The notes beneath the pieces are model-generated. The model was not told the DNA's origin. It searched no databases and saw only the letters and a list, made by a program, of their open reading frames with translations. Both the position numbers and the translations under genes were made by a program. Below are positions 1 through 8,279 of a DNA stretch of 64,000 bases, piece by piece (within the stretch, counting starts at the first letter, position 1; each line of letters opens with the position of its first letter). This DNA comes from Microbacterium sp. Root61 (GTDB lineage: Bacteria > Actinomycetota > Actinomycetes > Actinomycetales > Microbacteriaceae): positions 207,768 through 271,767 of the forward strand of contig NZ_LMGU01000002.1 of NCBI RefSeq assembly GCF_001427525.1. The letters run 5' to 3'.

Positions 1-2
1 AG

Positions 3-1013
3 GACCGTGGGATTCGTTTCCAGCAGTGGATCACCCAACAGCACACCGACGCCCTGCGGCGCGCGCTGCCCGAGCTCGGCCTGCCCGAACCCGATCGGGT
101 GATTGCGAACGGTTGGCGGGGCAATCCGCTGAAGACCCCTCTGCAGATGCTCGGCTGGATGTTCGATGTCGCGGGTTGGACGCTTCGCAACATGCGTCCC
201 GCCCGACGCGCGCTCCCCACTCCTCGCGTCGTCGTCGTCCACGGCGACACCGTCACCACCGTCCTCGGCACATTCATCGGCAGGCTGTACGGATGCACGG
301 TGGCTCACGTGGAGGCGGGGCTGCGGTCGGGGGATTGGCGTCATCCATTTCCGGAGGAGCTCGACCGTCGCATTGTCGGCAGGTTGGCCCACGTGCACTA
401 CGCGCCGTCGCTCGAAGCGGTGGAAAACCTCGCCGGGCGCTCGAACGTCGTCTTCACCCACGGCAACACCGTCCGCGATGCGGTGCGCGATACGGCGGGC
501 GGAGACAGCGGGATCATTGGGGAGGAGTACGGTCTCATCCTGCTCCACCGATACGAGTTCATCTCCGAGCCGGCACTCGTACAGGAGACTCTGCAACGCC
601 TCGAGGAGTCGAGTCCGCTGCCCATGCGGGTGGTCGTCGATTCCTACTCGAGGGACGCGATCACGCAAACGATCGCTGAGCTCGGCTTGACTCGGTTCTC
701 GATCGTGCCGAAGGTCGAGCACGCCGAGTTCGTCAGGCTGCTCCGCGCGGCGTCGTTCGTCGTAACGGACTCCGGTGGCATTCAGGAGGAGTCGGCGGAG
801 TTCGGGATCCCCACCCTGATCCATCGTATGGCGACCGAGAGGTCGGAGGGCATCGGGTCCAGCGCCGTGCTGTCGCGCTGGGATGGTGTAGTGGTGGAGA
901 ATTTCCTCCGCACCTATGGGACGCTCCGAGCCGAGACAGGCTCGGACGAGAACTCCCCGTCCGAGATCATCGTCGCCGACCTTATCGAGCGGGGCTTCGC
1001 GGCCGAGGGTTGA
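3..1013 (+). CDS. wecB: UDP-N-acetylglucosamine 2-epimerase (non-hydrolysing), 5' partial
   Basis: This is the 3' part of a gene whose start lies before the window; the frame is open from base 3 and 336 codons remain. Family hallmarks are the early HGDT motif, HVEAGLR, PFPEE, GNTVRDAV and, near the C-terminus, TDSGGIQEES followed by TERSEG. These are the UDP-binding and catalytic signatures of enzymes that interconvert UDP-GlcNAc and UDP-ManNAc in the cytoplasm for surface polysaccharides or teichoic acids. It opens the polysaccharide locus and runs convergent to the glycosyltransferase that follows. The family is clear; the exact substrate (GlcNAc or a modified sugar) cannot be read from sequence. 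Confidence 0.85.
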   Translation, partial: DRGIRFQQWITQQHTDALRRALPELGLPEPDRVIANGWRGNPLKTPLQMLGWMFDVAGWTLRNMRPARRALPTPRVVVVHGDTVTTVLGTFIGRLYGCTVAHVEAGLRSGDWRHPFPEELDRRIVGRLAHVHYAPSLEAVENLAGRSNVVFTHGNTVRDAVRDTAGGDSGIIGEEYGLILLHRYEFISEPALVQETLQRLEESSPLPMRVVVDSYSRDAITQTIAELGLTRFSIVPKVEHAEFVRLLRAASFVVTDSGGIQEESAEFGIPTLIHRMATERSEGIGSSAVLSRWDGVVVENFLRTYGTLRAETGSDENSPSEIIVADLIERGFAAEG

Positions 1014-1066
1014 CGATCGCCTGCTCGCCGATGAGCCCGGAGTCCGTTCGCTGAGCCGGAGCCCGC

Positions 1067-1954
1067 TCAACGAGCGTCGAGCGTGATCCAATCGGCGTGC
1101 AGGAGATCCGACTTCGCGGTTCCCGTCTGAGTCCAGGGGCGGGGGGCGATGACGGGCGCGCGTCCGCCAGAGCGTCGGTGCATCAGTTCTGCTGCCCACC
1201 AACTGAAACTGGAGTTGCTCATGATCATCGCGTGGCCGGCTGACATAGCTTTGAGCGTCGCCCAGGTGCCGAGAGCCCCGTCGTCCTCGACGAAGTCGAA
1301 GTCGCCCTCGACACCGCGGAGCTCATCCTTGACCAGATCGACCGAGTCGGAGAAGACCCGTACGGGAAGATCGATCCCCATCGCGCGCAGCAGTTTCACC
1401 GAGCGCACCGCATAGGCGACGGAGGCGATGAACTGCCGATCCGCGGACACCGCGAGGTAGTCCCCGCGTCGAAGATGAAGCGATATCGCGGGCGTCCGGT
1501 CATACTCGCGAAGGCGGGATGCCTCCGCCTCGGTGTCGGCCGTATCGAGCATCGAGGCGATCAGCTGGTCGCGGACATTCGGGAAGTATCGCGGCGACTG
1601 GAAGTATCCGACGAGCGTCGTACCGGAGGTGATCTGCTCGATCGCGGGCTGATAGCGGTCGCCATCCCGCTCGAGGAAGATGTGCCCCCACGGTCGTCGG
1701 GGGAATGGCAGCACCCGCTCACGATTGATCCGGACGGACCTCCACGGACTCTCCTTCGGGCCGAGGAGCCGCCCAGGATGATCGATGGCGTCGAGCCCAT
1801 AGCGGAAGGTCCCGCCGACGCTGAAATGCGAGGCGTCGAGGTAGAGCGGGACATCCAGGCGTCGCGCCTGCTCCCACGCAGCGGCGAGGATGAAGATCTG
1901 GTTGCCGAGACCCCCCATGACGTACCCGCAGACACCGTCTCGAATAATGTTCAT
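1067..1954 (-). CDS. Glycosyltransferase family 11 (alpha-1,2-fucosyl/colitosyl-transferase)
   Basis: A 295-aa cytoplasmic glycosyltransferase of CAZy family GT11. It carries GGLGNQIF near residues 14-21, HLRRGDY at 160-166, FSDS at 201-204 and SNSSFSWW at 246-253, the ordered motifs of alpha-1,2-fucosyltransferases that use GDP-sugars. I chose ATG 1954 because GGAGAGGA stands before it and because it overlaps the flippase stop in an ATGA, implying translational coupling. The donor is probably the GDP-deoxyhexose made by the Fcl/ColC-, ColD- and Gmd-like enzymes next door: GDP-L-fucose or GDP-colitose. From memory, a colitosyltransferase of E. coli O55 also belongs to this family, so sequence alone does not separate the two. 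Confidence 0.85.
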   Translation of the reverse strand: MNIIRDGVCGYVMGGLGNQIFILAAAWEQARRLDVPLYLDASHFSVGGTFRYGLDAIDHPGRLLGPKESPWRSVRINRERVLPFPRRPWGHIFLERDGDRYQPAIEQITSGTTLVGYFQSPRYFPNVRDQLIASMLDTADTEAEASRLREYDRTPAISLHLRRGDYLAVSADRQFIASVAYAVRSVKLLRAMGIDLPVRVFSDSVDLVKDELRGVEGDFDFVEDDGALGTWATLKAMSAGHAMIMSNSSFSWWAAELMHRRSGGRAPVIAPRPWTQTGTAKSDLLHADWITLDAR

Positions 1955-3234
1955 TGGATTGTCCTCTCCGCGACGCGCCGTCGCGTTGCCCAACTGTCCA
2001 GTACAAGGAACGAGGCGAGCACGGCGACGCCGATGCCGCCGAGCCACCAGAGCATCGCCGTGATGTCGGGGATGGTAATGGTGAACGCGATCCACTGCGC
2101 GATGACAGCGGCGACGAGCACGATCGCACCGCCGCGGGACCCGTAGGAAGTCATCTTGATCAGCATGCCCTGGGCAGCCATCCACGGCAGGTAGGCGAGC
2201 GAGACGGGGACGAGTAGTCCTGCGGCTTGTTGGAAGGCCGGGCCGTAGAGCAACGCGGTCAGCCAGCTTCCGAAGAGCGCGAAGAAGGCGATCATGGCGA
2301 TGCTTGTGGCGCAGGAGGCGCCGAGCGTCACGAAGACTCCCACCCGCGACAGTGCGGGATTGTCACGATTGCGGACGAAGCGCGGCAACAGGTAGAGGGA
2401 CAGGGTGGACGGGATGAGGAAGCCGGCTTTGACGAGCACTGTCACGGCAGCGTAGTTGCCAGCGACGGTCTCCGCCGCGCCCGCTCGGAGAAAGAGGACA
2501 TCCGAGGAGATCAGCCAGGCGAACGAGACGGTCAGAAGGACGATCGTGAGACCGGTGACGGTGAAGATGCCGCCGGTGGGACGGGGTATACGCCGGGCGG
2601 ACCAGGCCGCGCCGACGACGGCGAGGGCGGTCGCGAGGACGACGGCGCCGATGACGCCGACGAGGCCGGCCGCGGCGACGGCGACGATGACGAGTGCGAC
2701 GACGCGGAAGACGAGCGAGAGCGTCGACCACCAGACAGCGCGGGCCACGTCGCCCGCGCCCTGGAGCAGCCCGAGCGCATCCGCGAACAGGAAGCTCAGC
2801 GGGATACACACGGCCGCTGCGAGGACGACGACCGGCGTCGTGTCCAGGGCACGCGCGAGCCACGGCGAGATGACGGCGACAAGTGCACCTCCGACGACCC
2901 CGATGGTGATCGCCTCCCACGGTACCCGACGCCTCTTGGGTGCAGCAGCGTGCAGGGCGATTTCAGCGGCGGTCTGGACGGTCACGATGTTCTGGAGTGA
3001 CGAGCTTCCGATCGCCGCGACGCTGACGATTACAAGGAATGCCGAGAGCAGTCCGAAATCCGCCGGGGCAAGATAGCGCGCGCTGCCGATCTGGAACCCG
3101 AACGCGGCAAGCATTCCGATGATGCTCGCGATCGCGACCGCCGACAGCCCGCGCGCGTGCGAGCGGAAATGCCCACCCAGTCCATCGGCGTCCCTAACCG
3201 CTTTCGGCTCGCGCTCGTCGTCTTGTTCAGCCAT
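1951..3234 (-). CDS. Polysaccharide flippase, Wzx/MATE-like (MOP superfamily)
   Basis: A 427-aa polytopic membrane protein with about 12 hydrophobic segments spread along its length and short charged loops, the layout of lipid-linked oligosaccharide flippases. The first segment (IASIIGMLAAFGFQIG) is followed by the ARYLAPADFGLLSAF type of motif typical of Wzx proteins. The family flips undecaprenyl-linked repeat units across the cytoplasmic membrane. ATG 3234 is chosen because similarity to the family begins just after it; an adjacent GTG codon would add one residue. The gene ends in the GT11 start (4-nt ATGA overlap). The 214 bp upstream, shared with the divergent Fcl-like gene, shows a TAAACT hexamer at 3381-3386 but no clear operator. 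Confidence 0.75.
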   Translation of the reverse strand: MAEQDDEREPKAVRDADGLGGHFRSHARGLSAVAIASIIGMLAAFGFQIGSARYLAPADFGLLSAFLVIVSVAAIGSSSLQNIVTVQTAAEIALHAAAPKRRRVPWEAITIGVVGGALVAVISPWLARALDTTPVVVLAAAVCIPLSFLFADALGLLQGAGDVARAVWWSTLSLVFRVVALVIVAVAAAGLVGVIGAVVLATALAVVGAAWSARRIPRPTGGIFTVTGLTIVLLTVSFAWLISSDVLFLRAGAAETVAGNYAAVTVLVKAGFLIPSTLSLYLLPRFVRNRDNPALSRVGVFVTLGASCATSIAMIAFFALFGSWLTALLYGPAFQQAAGLLVPVSLAYLPWMAAQGMLIKMTSYGSRGGAIVLVAAVIAQWIAFTITIPDITAMLWWLGGIGVAVLASFLVLDSWATRRRVAERTIQ

Positions 3235-3448
3235 CACGCAATCCGCTGGTCTCCAAAGTCGCCCGTACGGGACTCGTGCGCGGTGCACACGACCATCTCG
3301 GCACTCAGCTCGTGAGACCCGACACACCAGACTATCAATCAGGAAATCGACCAGAGGTCGGGTCGCCCAGCCGGATCGACTAAACTCGGCGCGGGCTTGG
3401 CTCTCGACATGGTGTTGTTGGCGCGCCCATCGACGAGTGAGGAAGCGA

Positions 3449-4390
3449 ATGCGGGTACTTCTGACCGGCGGCAACGGCATGCTGGCGCAAGCGGTCGGTC
3501 GTGCCTGGAAGAGCGCGGGTCGTACCGACGATCTCGTGCCGGTCACGCGCGCCGACGCGGACCTCCGCGACCAGGCGGCTGTGCACGCGATGGTGGAACG
3601 GATCGCGCCGGATCTCATCATCCATGCCGCTGCCCGAGTCGGCGGTATCGCCGCGAATGTGGCGGATCCCACAGGGTTCCTGTTGGACAACGTTCAGATC
3701 GACGCCAACATCCTCTCGGCCTCGATGCGCGCAGGCATCCGAAAGTTCGTGTACTTCGGCAGCTCGTGTATGTATCCCAGGGACTACCGGCAGCCCCTGG
3801 TCGAGACCGATGTGCTCGCTGCGCCGCTCGAGCCGACAAACGAGGGCTACGCCCTTTCCAAGATCACATCGGCGCGCTATTGCGAATACGTTGCACGGCA
3901 ATTCGGTTTCGATTACCGCGTCATCATCCCCTCGAACCTCTACGGCCCTCACGACGACTTTTCGCTCGATCGCGGTCACCTTGTCGCTGCGACGATTGCG
4001 AAGGCGCATCGGGCGAAGGCGGAGGGCGCGACATCGATCGACGTGTGGGGCGACGGGACGGCACGTCGCGAGTTCACCTACGTCGGCGACCTCGCCGACT
4101 GGCTGGTCGAGAACCTCGACGGCCTCTCGGCATGGCCGACCCTCATGAATGTGGGGAAAGGTGAAGACCACAGCGTGCTGGACTACTACGAAGCCGCTCT
4201 CGAAACGGTCGGCTACCGATGCGAGCTCGTGACGGATCCGAGCAAGCCGTCTGGGATGAAGCAGAAGCTCATGGATTCGTCCTTGGCGGCCCAGTTCGGA
4301 TGGCGTCCGGCGACGGACCTCGCTGAGGGCATGCATGAGTCCTACCAGGCATATCTCGGCCAGCTCGCCGAGTCGACGACGGAGATCTGA
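3449..4390 (+). CDS. GDP-4-keto-6-deoxyhexose epimerase/reductase (Fcl- or ColC-like)
   Basis: A 313-aa short-chain dehydrogenase/reductase. TGGNGML at residues 6-12 is the NAD(P)-binding loop, and Y134xxxK138 sits in EPTNEGYALSK, the context seen in GDP-fucose synthase. C107 (SSCMYP) and H177 match the acid/base pair that epimerises C3 and C5 in E. coli Fcl. GAGGA precedes ATG 3449. The known reactions in this family are GDP-4-keto-6-deoxymannose to GDP-L-fucose (Fcl) and GDP-4-keto-3,6-dideoxymannose to GDP-L-colitose (ColC). The ColD-like gene starts 1 nt downstream, so the ColC role is favoured, but a dual or fucose role is possible. Length is close to Fcl. Confidence 0.8.
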   Translation: MRVLLTGGNGMLAQAVGRAWKSAGRTDDLVPVTRADADLRDQAAVHAMVERIAPDLIIHAAARVGGIAANVADPTGFLLDNVQIDANILSASMRAGIRKFVYFGSSCMYPRDYRQPLVETDVLAAPLEPTNEGYALSKITSARYCEYVARQFGFDYRVIIPSNLYGPHDDFSLDRGHLVAATIAKAHRAKAEGATSIDVWGDGTARREFTYVGDLADWLVENLDGLSAWPTLMNVGKGEDHSVLDYYEAALETVGYRCELVTDPSKPSGMKQKLMDSSLAAQFGWRPATDLAEGMHESYQAYLGQLAESTTEI

Positions 4391-4391
4391 G

Positions 4392-5561
4392 ATGGCGATT
4401 CAATACCCTCTTGCAACGACGACATGGGATGACGCCGAGTACGCGGCGCTGCAGACGGTGATCGCGAGCGGTCGGTTCACGATGGGACCCGAGGTTCGCG
4501 CATTCGAGCGTGAGTTCGCCGAGGCCGTCGGCGCGAAGTATGCCGTCATGGTCAACTCAGGAAGCAGCGCGAACCTCGTCGCGCTCGCGGCAGCCGTTGT
4601 GAACCCCGATGTCGATCTCAACCCGGGTGACGAGGTCATCGTTCCCGCAGTCTCGTGGGCGACGACCTTCTACCCGGTCCACCAGCTCGGCCTGCGTCTT
4701 CGCTTTGTCGACGTGGATCTTGACACGTTGAACATCGACGTCGAGAAAGTGGCAGCGGCTATCTCGCCCGCCACGAAGGCAATCTTCGCGGTCAACCTGC
4801 TGGGAAACCCCGCCGACCTCGTGGCGCTCACCGAGCTTGCACGCGTGCACGATCTGGTGCTACTCGAGGACAACTGCGAGTCGCTGGGTGCAACGCTCAA
4901 CGGCCGTCAGGCCGGAACGTACGGCCTGGCCGGCACGTACAGCGCGTTCTTCTCGCATCACATCTCGACGATGGAAGGCGGACTCGTCACGACCGACGAC
5001 GAGTACACCTATCAGGCGGCCGTGTCGCTCCGCGCGCACGGCTGGACGCGCGAGCTCCCCGACGACAACCTGATCCACCCGAAGTCCGGCGAACCGTTCG
5101 ACGATCTCTTCCGATTCGTCCTCCCCGGCTACAACGTGCGACCGCTGGAGATGTCCGGTGCCCTCGGTCGCGAGCAGGTCAAGAAGCTCCCCGGCCTGAT
5201 CGAAGGGCGTCGCCGCAACGCCGCCGTGTTCGTCGAGAGATTCGCCGGTCGCGATGATGTCCGCATCCAGCGAGAGAACGGTGAGAGTAGCTGGTTCGGA
5301 TTCTCGCTCCTCCTCGAGGGCCGGCTTGCCGGCCGACGACATGACGTGGTCCACGCGCTCACCGCCGCCGGCGTCGAAGTGCGCCCGATCGTCGCGGGCA
5401 ACTTCACCAGGAACCCCGTGATGCAGCACTTGGACGCGATCGTTCCCGACGAGCTTCCCGCCGCAGATCGTATCCACGACGACGGATTATTCGTCGGCAA
5501 CCACCACTACCTGATCGACGCGCAGATCGACCTCCTCGCGTCCGTGTTCGATCGCGTCTGA
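4392..5561 (+). CDS. colD: GDP-4-keto-6-deoxy-D-mannose 3-dehydratase (ColD-like)
   Basis: A 389-aa PLP enzyme of the DegT/DnrJ/EryC1/StrS fold. It keeps NSGSSANL (55-62), the cofactor-binding acidic motif LLEDNCE (157-163) and the EGG turn, but where aminotransferases have the Schiff-base lysine the sequence reads SHHISTMEGG with His189. This substitution is the hallmark of the sugar 3-dehydratases ColD (His188 in E. coli) and RfbH/E1, and RAHGWTR nearby is also ColD-like. The reaction would remove the C3 hydroxyl from GDP-4-keto-6-deoxymannose, the product of the downstream Gmd. The start is 1 nt after the previous stop, with GGAGATCTGAG as ribosome site. An aminotransferase such as perosamine synthase is excluded by the missing lysine. 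Confidence 0.8.
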   Translation: MAIQYPLATTTWDDAEYAALQTVIASGRFTMGPEVRAFEREFAEAVGAKYAVMVNSGSSANLVALAAAVVNPDVDLNPGDEVIVPAVSWATTFYPVHQLGLRLRFVDVDLDTLNIDVEKVAAAISPATKAIFAVNLLGNPADLVALTELARVHDLVLLEDNCESLGATLNGRQAGTYGLAGTYSAFFSHHISTMEGGLVTTDDEYTYQAAVSLRAHGWTRELPDDNLIHPKSGEPFDDLFRFVLPGYNVRPLEMSGALGREQVKKLPGLIEGRRRNAAVFVERFAGRDDVRIQRENGESSWFGFSLLLEGRLAGRRHDVVHALTAAGVEVRPIVAGNFTRNPVMQHLDAIVPDELPAADRIHDDGLFVGNHHYLIDAQIDLLASVFDRV

Positions 5562-5624
5562 GACACCCACTCCTCCACGCGGACGCAGCCCGCCACAAGC
5601 ACTAGAGAAAGCACCGATCCACAC

Positions 5625-6656
5625 ATGACCGCGACCGCGCCGAAGCGAGCATTCATCACGGGCATCACCGGCCAGGATGGGAGCTACCTCGCAGAGCTCC
5701 TTCTCTCGAAGGGCTACGAGGTGCACGGTCTGATTCGTCGCGCCTCGACCTTCAACACCGTCCGGATCGACCACCTCTTCGAGGATCCGCATGCACCGGG
5801 TCACCGCCTGACCCTGCACTACGGCGATCTCACGGACGGGTCGCGCCTGGTCACACTGCTCAGCACGATCCGCCCGGATGAGGTGTACAACCTCGCTGCG
5901 CAGTCGCATGTGCGCGTGAGCTTCGACGAGCCTGAGTACACCGGCGACTCGACAGGGCTGGGCTCGGTGCGCTTGCTGGAGGCGGTCCGCCTCGCCGGCA
6001 TCGACTGCCGCTACTACCAGGCCAGCAGCTCCGAAATGTTCGGTGCCACTCCACCGCCGCAGGATGAGACGACGCCCTTCTATCCCCGGTCGCCGTACGG
6101 CGCCGCGAAGGTCTACTCCTACTGGATCACCAAGAACTATCGCGAGGCGTTCGGCCTGTTCGCCGTGAACGGCATTCTCTTCAACCACGAGTCGCCGCGT
6201 CGAGGCGAGACCTTCGTGACGCGCAAGATCACCCGTGCTGTCGCCCGGATCGCGGCAGGAGAGCAGAGCGAGCTCTACATGGGCAATCTCGACGCCGTAC
6301 GTGACTGGGGCTACGCACCGGAGTACGTCGAGGCAATGTGGCGGATGCTCCAGCATGACACCCCCCAGGACTACGTGGTTGCGACGAACACGGCCTATAC
6401 GGTGCGCGACTTCCTCGAGTTCTCCTTCCGGCACGTCGGACTCGATTGGGAGAAGTTCGTGAAGTTCGACGAGCGCTATCTGCGCCCCACCGAGGTCGAT
6501 GCGCTTGTCGGCGACTTCTCCTTGGCTCAGCGGGAACTTGGATGGACCCCGGCAGTGACGACACCGCGCCTTGCCCAAATCATGGTCGATCACGATGTCG
6601 CGGCGCTCGCGAGCGGCCGGTCGCACCTGCGCGACGAGGTCGATTGGCAGGTCTGA
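5625..6656 (+). CDS. gmd: GDP-mannose 4,6-dehydratase
   Basis: A 343-aa extended SDR enzyme. The NADP loop GITGQDG (13-19), RRASTFNT (38-45), SSSEMFG (134-140) with the catalytic Ser/Glu region, and Y158-G-A-A-K162 are all canonical, as is [19 protein letters not shown]. It converts GDP-D-mannose to GDP-4-keto-6-deoxy-D-mannose, the common precursor of GDP-L-fucose, GDP-colitose, GDP-rhamnose and GDP-perosamine. It is third in the row after the Fcl/ColC-like and ColD-like genes, 63 nt downstream of the latter, so the three probably form one operon. GDP-mannose supply would need ManB/ManC, which are not in the window; manA lies 5.4 kb downstream. Confidence 0.95.
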   Translation: MTATAPKRAFITGITGQDGSYLAELLLSKGYEVHGLIRRASTFNTVRIDHLFEDPHAPGHRLTLHYGDLTDGSRLVTLLSTIRPDEVYNLAAQSHVRVSFDEPEYTGDSTGLGSVRLLEAVRLAGIDCRYYQASSSEMFGATPPPQDETTPFYPRSPYGAAKVYSYWITKNYREAFGLFAVNGILFNHESPRRGETFVTRKITRAVARIAAGEQSELYMGNLDAVRDWGYAPEYVEAMWRMLQHDTPQDYVVATNTAYTVRDFLEFSFRHVGLDWEKFVKFDERYLRPTEVDALVGDFSLAQRELGWTPAVTTPRLAQIMVDHDVAALASGRSHLRDEVDWQV

Positions 6657-6711
6657 TCGGTCGCTGGCGCCGGAACCTCCCGGCCGGTCCGGCATCTTCA
6701 GTCGAGCGCTC

Positions 6712-6717
6712 TAGACT
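6712..6717 (+). promoter_or_regulatory. -10 hexamer TAGACT for wzm
   Basis: TAGACT lies 7 nt before GTG 6725, so transcription would start at or next to the start codon. It lets the exporter genes be transcribed apart from the upstream sugar genes. Confidence 0.45.
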
Positions 6718-6724
6718 CGTCCAC

Positions 6725-7516
6725 GTGACCACCGCAGCCGTCGGCGCCCCCGGCTCCCCGCGGCGCTACGTGCACTCCCTGTGGCTGCTCTCGGCGCGAG
6801 ACCTTCGCGTGCGGTACTCCACGAGTGCCCTGGGGTATCTGTGGTCGGTGCTCGATCCGCTCGTGATGAGCGTGATCTACTGGTTCGTCTTCACCCAGGT
6901 GTTCGAGCGCACAGTCGGTGAGCAGCCCTACATCACCTTCCTCATCGTCGCGCTCCTCCCATGGGTGTGGTTCAACTCCGCCGTCTCGGACTTCACGAAG
7001 GCGTTCAACAAGGACTCGCGATTGGTCCGATCGACCTCGATCCCGCGGTCGATCTGGGTCAACCGCATCGTGTTGAGCAAGGGCATCGAATTCCTGTTCT
7101 CGATCCCGGTGCTGGTGCTCTTCGCGATCTTCTCGGGCGCGACCGTCGGGTGGGGCATCCTCTGGTTCCCTGTCGGAGTCCTCGTGCAGCTGGCGCTGCT
7201 CATCGGCCTCGGCCTCCTCGTTGCGCCACTGTGTGTGCTGTACGGCGACCTGGAGCGCACGACCAGGCTGATCCTGCGGGCACTGTTCTACGCGTCACCG
7301 GTGATCTACGGAGTCTCCGATCTGCCGGCCCCGTTCTCGCAGCTCGCGGCGTTCAACCCGCTGTCCGGCATCTTCACGCTCTACAGGGTGGGCTTCTTCC
7401 CGGACCAGTGGGACACCTTCACCGTTCTGGTGGGCGTGATCATGAGCCTCGCATTCCTCGCGCTGGGTCTTCTCGTCTTCGGTCGCCTCGAGCGCGCCGT
7501 GCTGAAGGAGCTGTGA
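6725..7516 (+). CDS. wzm: ABC polysaccharide exporter, permease (Wzm/TagG family)
   Basis: A 263-aa ABC-2 type membrane protein with about six hydrophobic segments. The N-terminal amphipathic stretch LSARDLRVRYSTSALGYLWSVLDPL is typical of Wzm/TagG permeases that export undecaprenyl-linked O-antigen, galactan or teichoic acid chains. The start GTG 6725 is supported by the -10 hexamer just before it; no Shine-Dalgarno is visible, in line with a leaderless message. The stop shares a base with the ATP-binding subunit's start. From memory, M. tuberculosis Rv3783/Rv3781 form a similar pair flanking GlfT1, and a GlfT1-like gene follows here too, so a cell-wall galactan-like glycan is a plausible cargo. 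Confidence 0.88.
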   Translation: MTTAAVGAPGSPRRYVHSLWLLSARDLRVRYSTSALGYLWSVLDPLVMSVIYWFVFTQVFERTVGEQPYITFLIVALLPWVWFNSAVSDFTKAFNKDSRLVRSTSIPRSIWVNRIVLSKGIEFLFSIPVLVLFAIFSGATVGWGILWFPVGVLVQLALLIGLGLLVAPLCVLYGDLERTTRLILRALFYASPVIYGVSDLPAPFSQLAAFNPLSGIFTLYRVGFFPDQWDTFTVLVGVIMSLAFLALGLLVFGRLERAVLKEL

Positions 7517-8259
7517 TGGGGGAGTCCCTCGCCATCGAGGTCGATGGTCTCGGCATCCGCTTCCGCCGCAACCGCCGCGGTCGCCGCAGCTTCAAGGATC
7601 TGTTCGCCGGCTCATCTCGACGCACCAAGCCCAGCGAGTTCTGGGCGTTGCGCGACGTGTCGTTCACAGTGGAGCCTGGCGAGTCCATCGGCGTCGTCGG
7701 GCGCAATGGACAAGGCAAGTCGACGCTTCTGCGCCTCGTCGCCGGCGTGCTCATCCCGGACGAGGGCCGAGTTATCGTGCACGGTGGGGTCGCGCCCCTG
7801 ATCGAGATCACCGGCGGCTTCGTGGGCGACCTGACGGTGCGCGAGAACGTTCGGCTGACCGCGGGCCTGCACGGGATGTCGCGGGCCGAGGTGAGCAGCC
7901 GTTTCGACGGCATCATCGACTTCGCCGAGATCCGCGACTTCGTCGACACGCCGTACAAGCACCTGTCGAACGGCATGAAGGTGCGCCTGGCATTCGCTGT
8001 CGTCTCGCAGCTGGACGAGCCGATCCTGCTGGTGGACGAGGTGCTCGCCGTCGGCGACAAGGCGTTCCGCGACAAGTGCTACAAGCGCATCGACGAGCTG
8101 CTGGCCGAAGGGCGCACGCTGTTCTTCGTCTCTCACAACGAGCGGGACCTGCGCCGCTTCTGCACGCGCGGTCTCTACCTCGACAAGGGGCAGCTCGCGA
8201 TGGATGCCCCGATCGCCGAGGTACTCGACCGTTACAACGCGGACTACAACGCCGGCTGA
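7516..8259 (+). CDS. wzt: ABC polysaccharide exporter, ATP-binding protein (Wzt/TagH family)
   Basis: A 247-aa ABC ATPase. Walker A is GRNGQGKST (62-70), the signature is LSNGM (150-154) rather than LSGGQ, and Walker B ends in D174-E175 followed by VLAVGD, the usual set for polysaccharide-exporting ATPases. It overlaps the permease gene by one base (TGATG). There is no C-terminal carbohydrate-binding domain of the kind found in long Wzt proteins, so chain-length or cap recognition would have to come from elsewhere, as in TagH-like or Rv3781-like exporters. The final codons run to within 20 bp of a convergent glycosyltransferase gene. Confidence 0.9.
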   Translation: MGESLAIEVDGLGIRFRRNRRGRRSFKDLFAGSSRRTKPSEFWALRDVSFTVEPGESIGVVGRNGQGKSTLLRLVAGVLIPDEGRVIVHGGVAPLIEITGGFVGDLTVRENVRLTAGLHGMSRAEVSSRFDGIIDFAEIRDFVDTPYKHLSNGMKVRLAFAVVSQLDEPILLVDEVLAVGDKAFRDKCYKRIDELLAEGRTLFFVSHNERDLRRFCTRGLYLDKGQLAMDAPIAEVLDRYNADYNAG

Positions 8260-8279
8260 GGCTTCGACCGGGAGTCGCC

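Noticed and set aside
1014..1066. Terminator between wecB and the GT11 gene
   Set aside because: Only very short inverted repeats are present; no hairpin is strong enough.
4392..5561. Perosamine synthase or other sugar aminotransferase
   Set aside because: The Schiff-base lysine is replaced by His189, and the surrounding SHHISTMEGG is of the dehydratase type.
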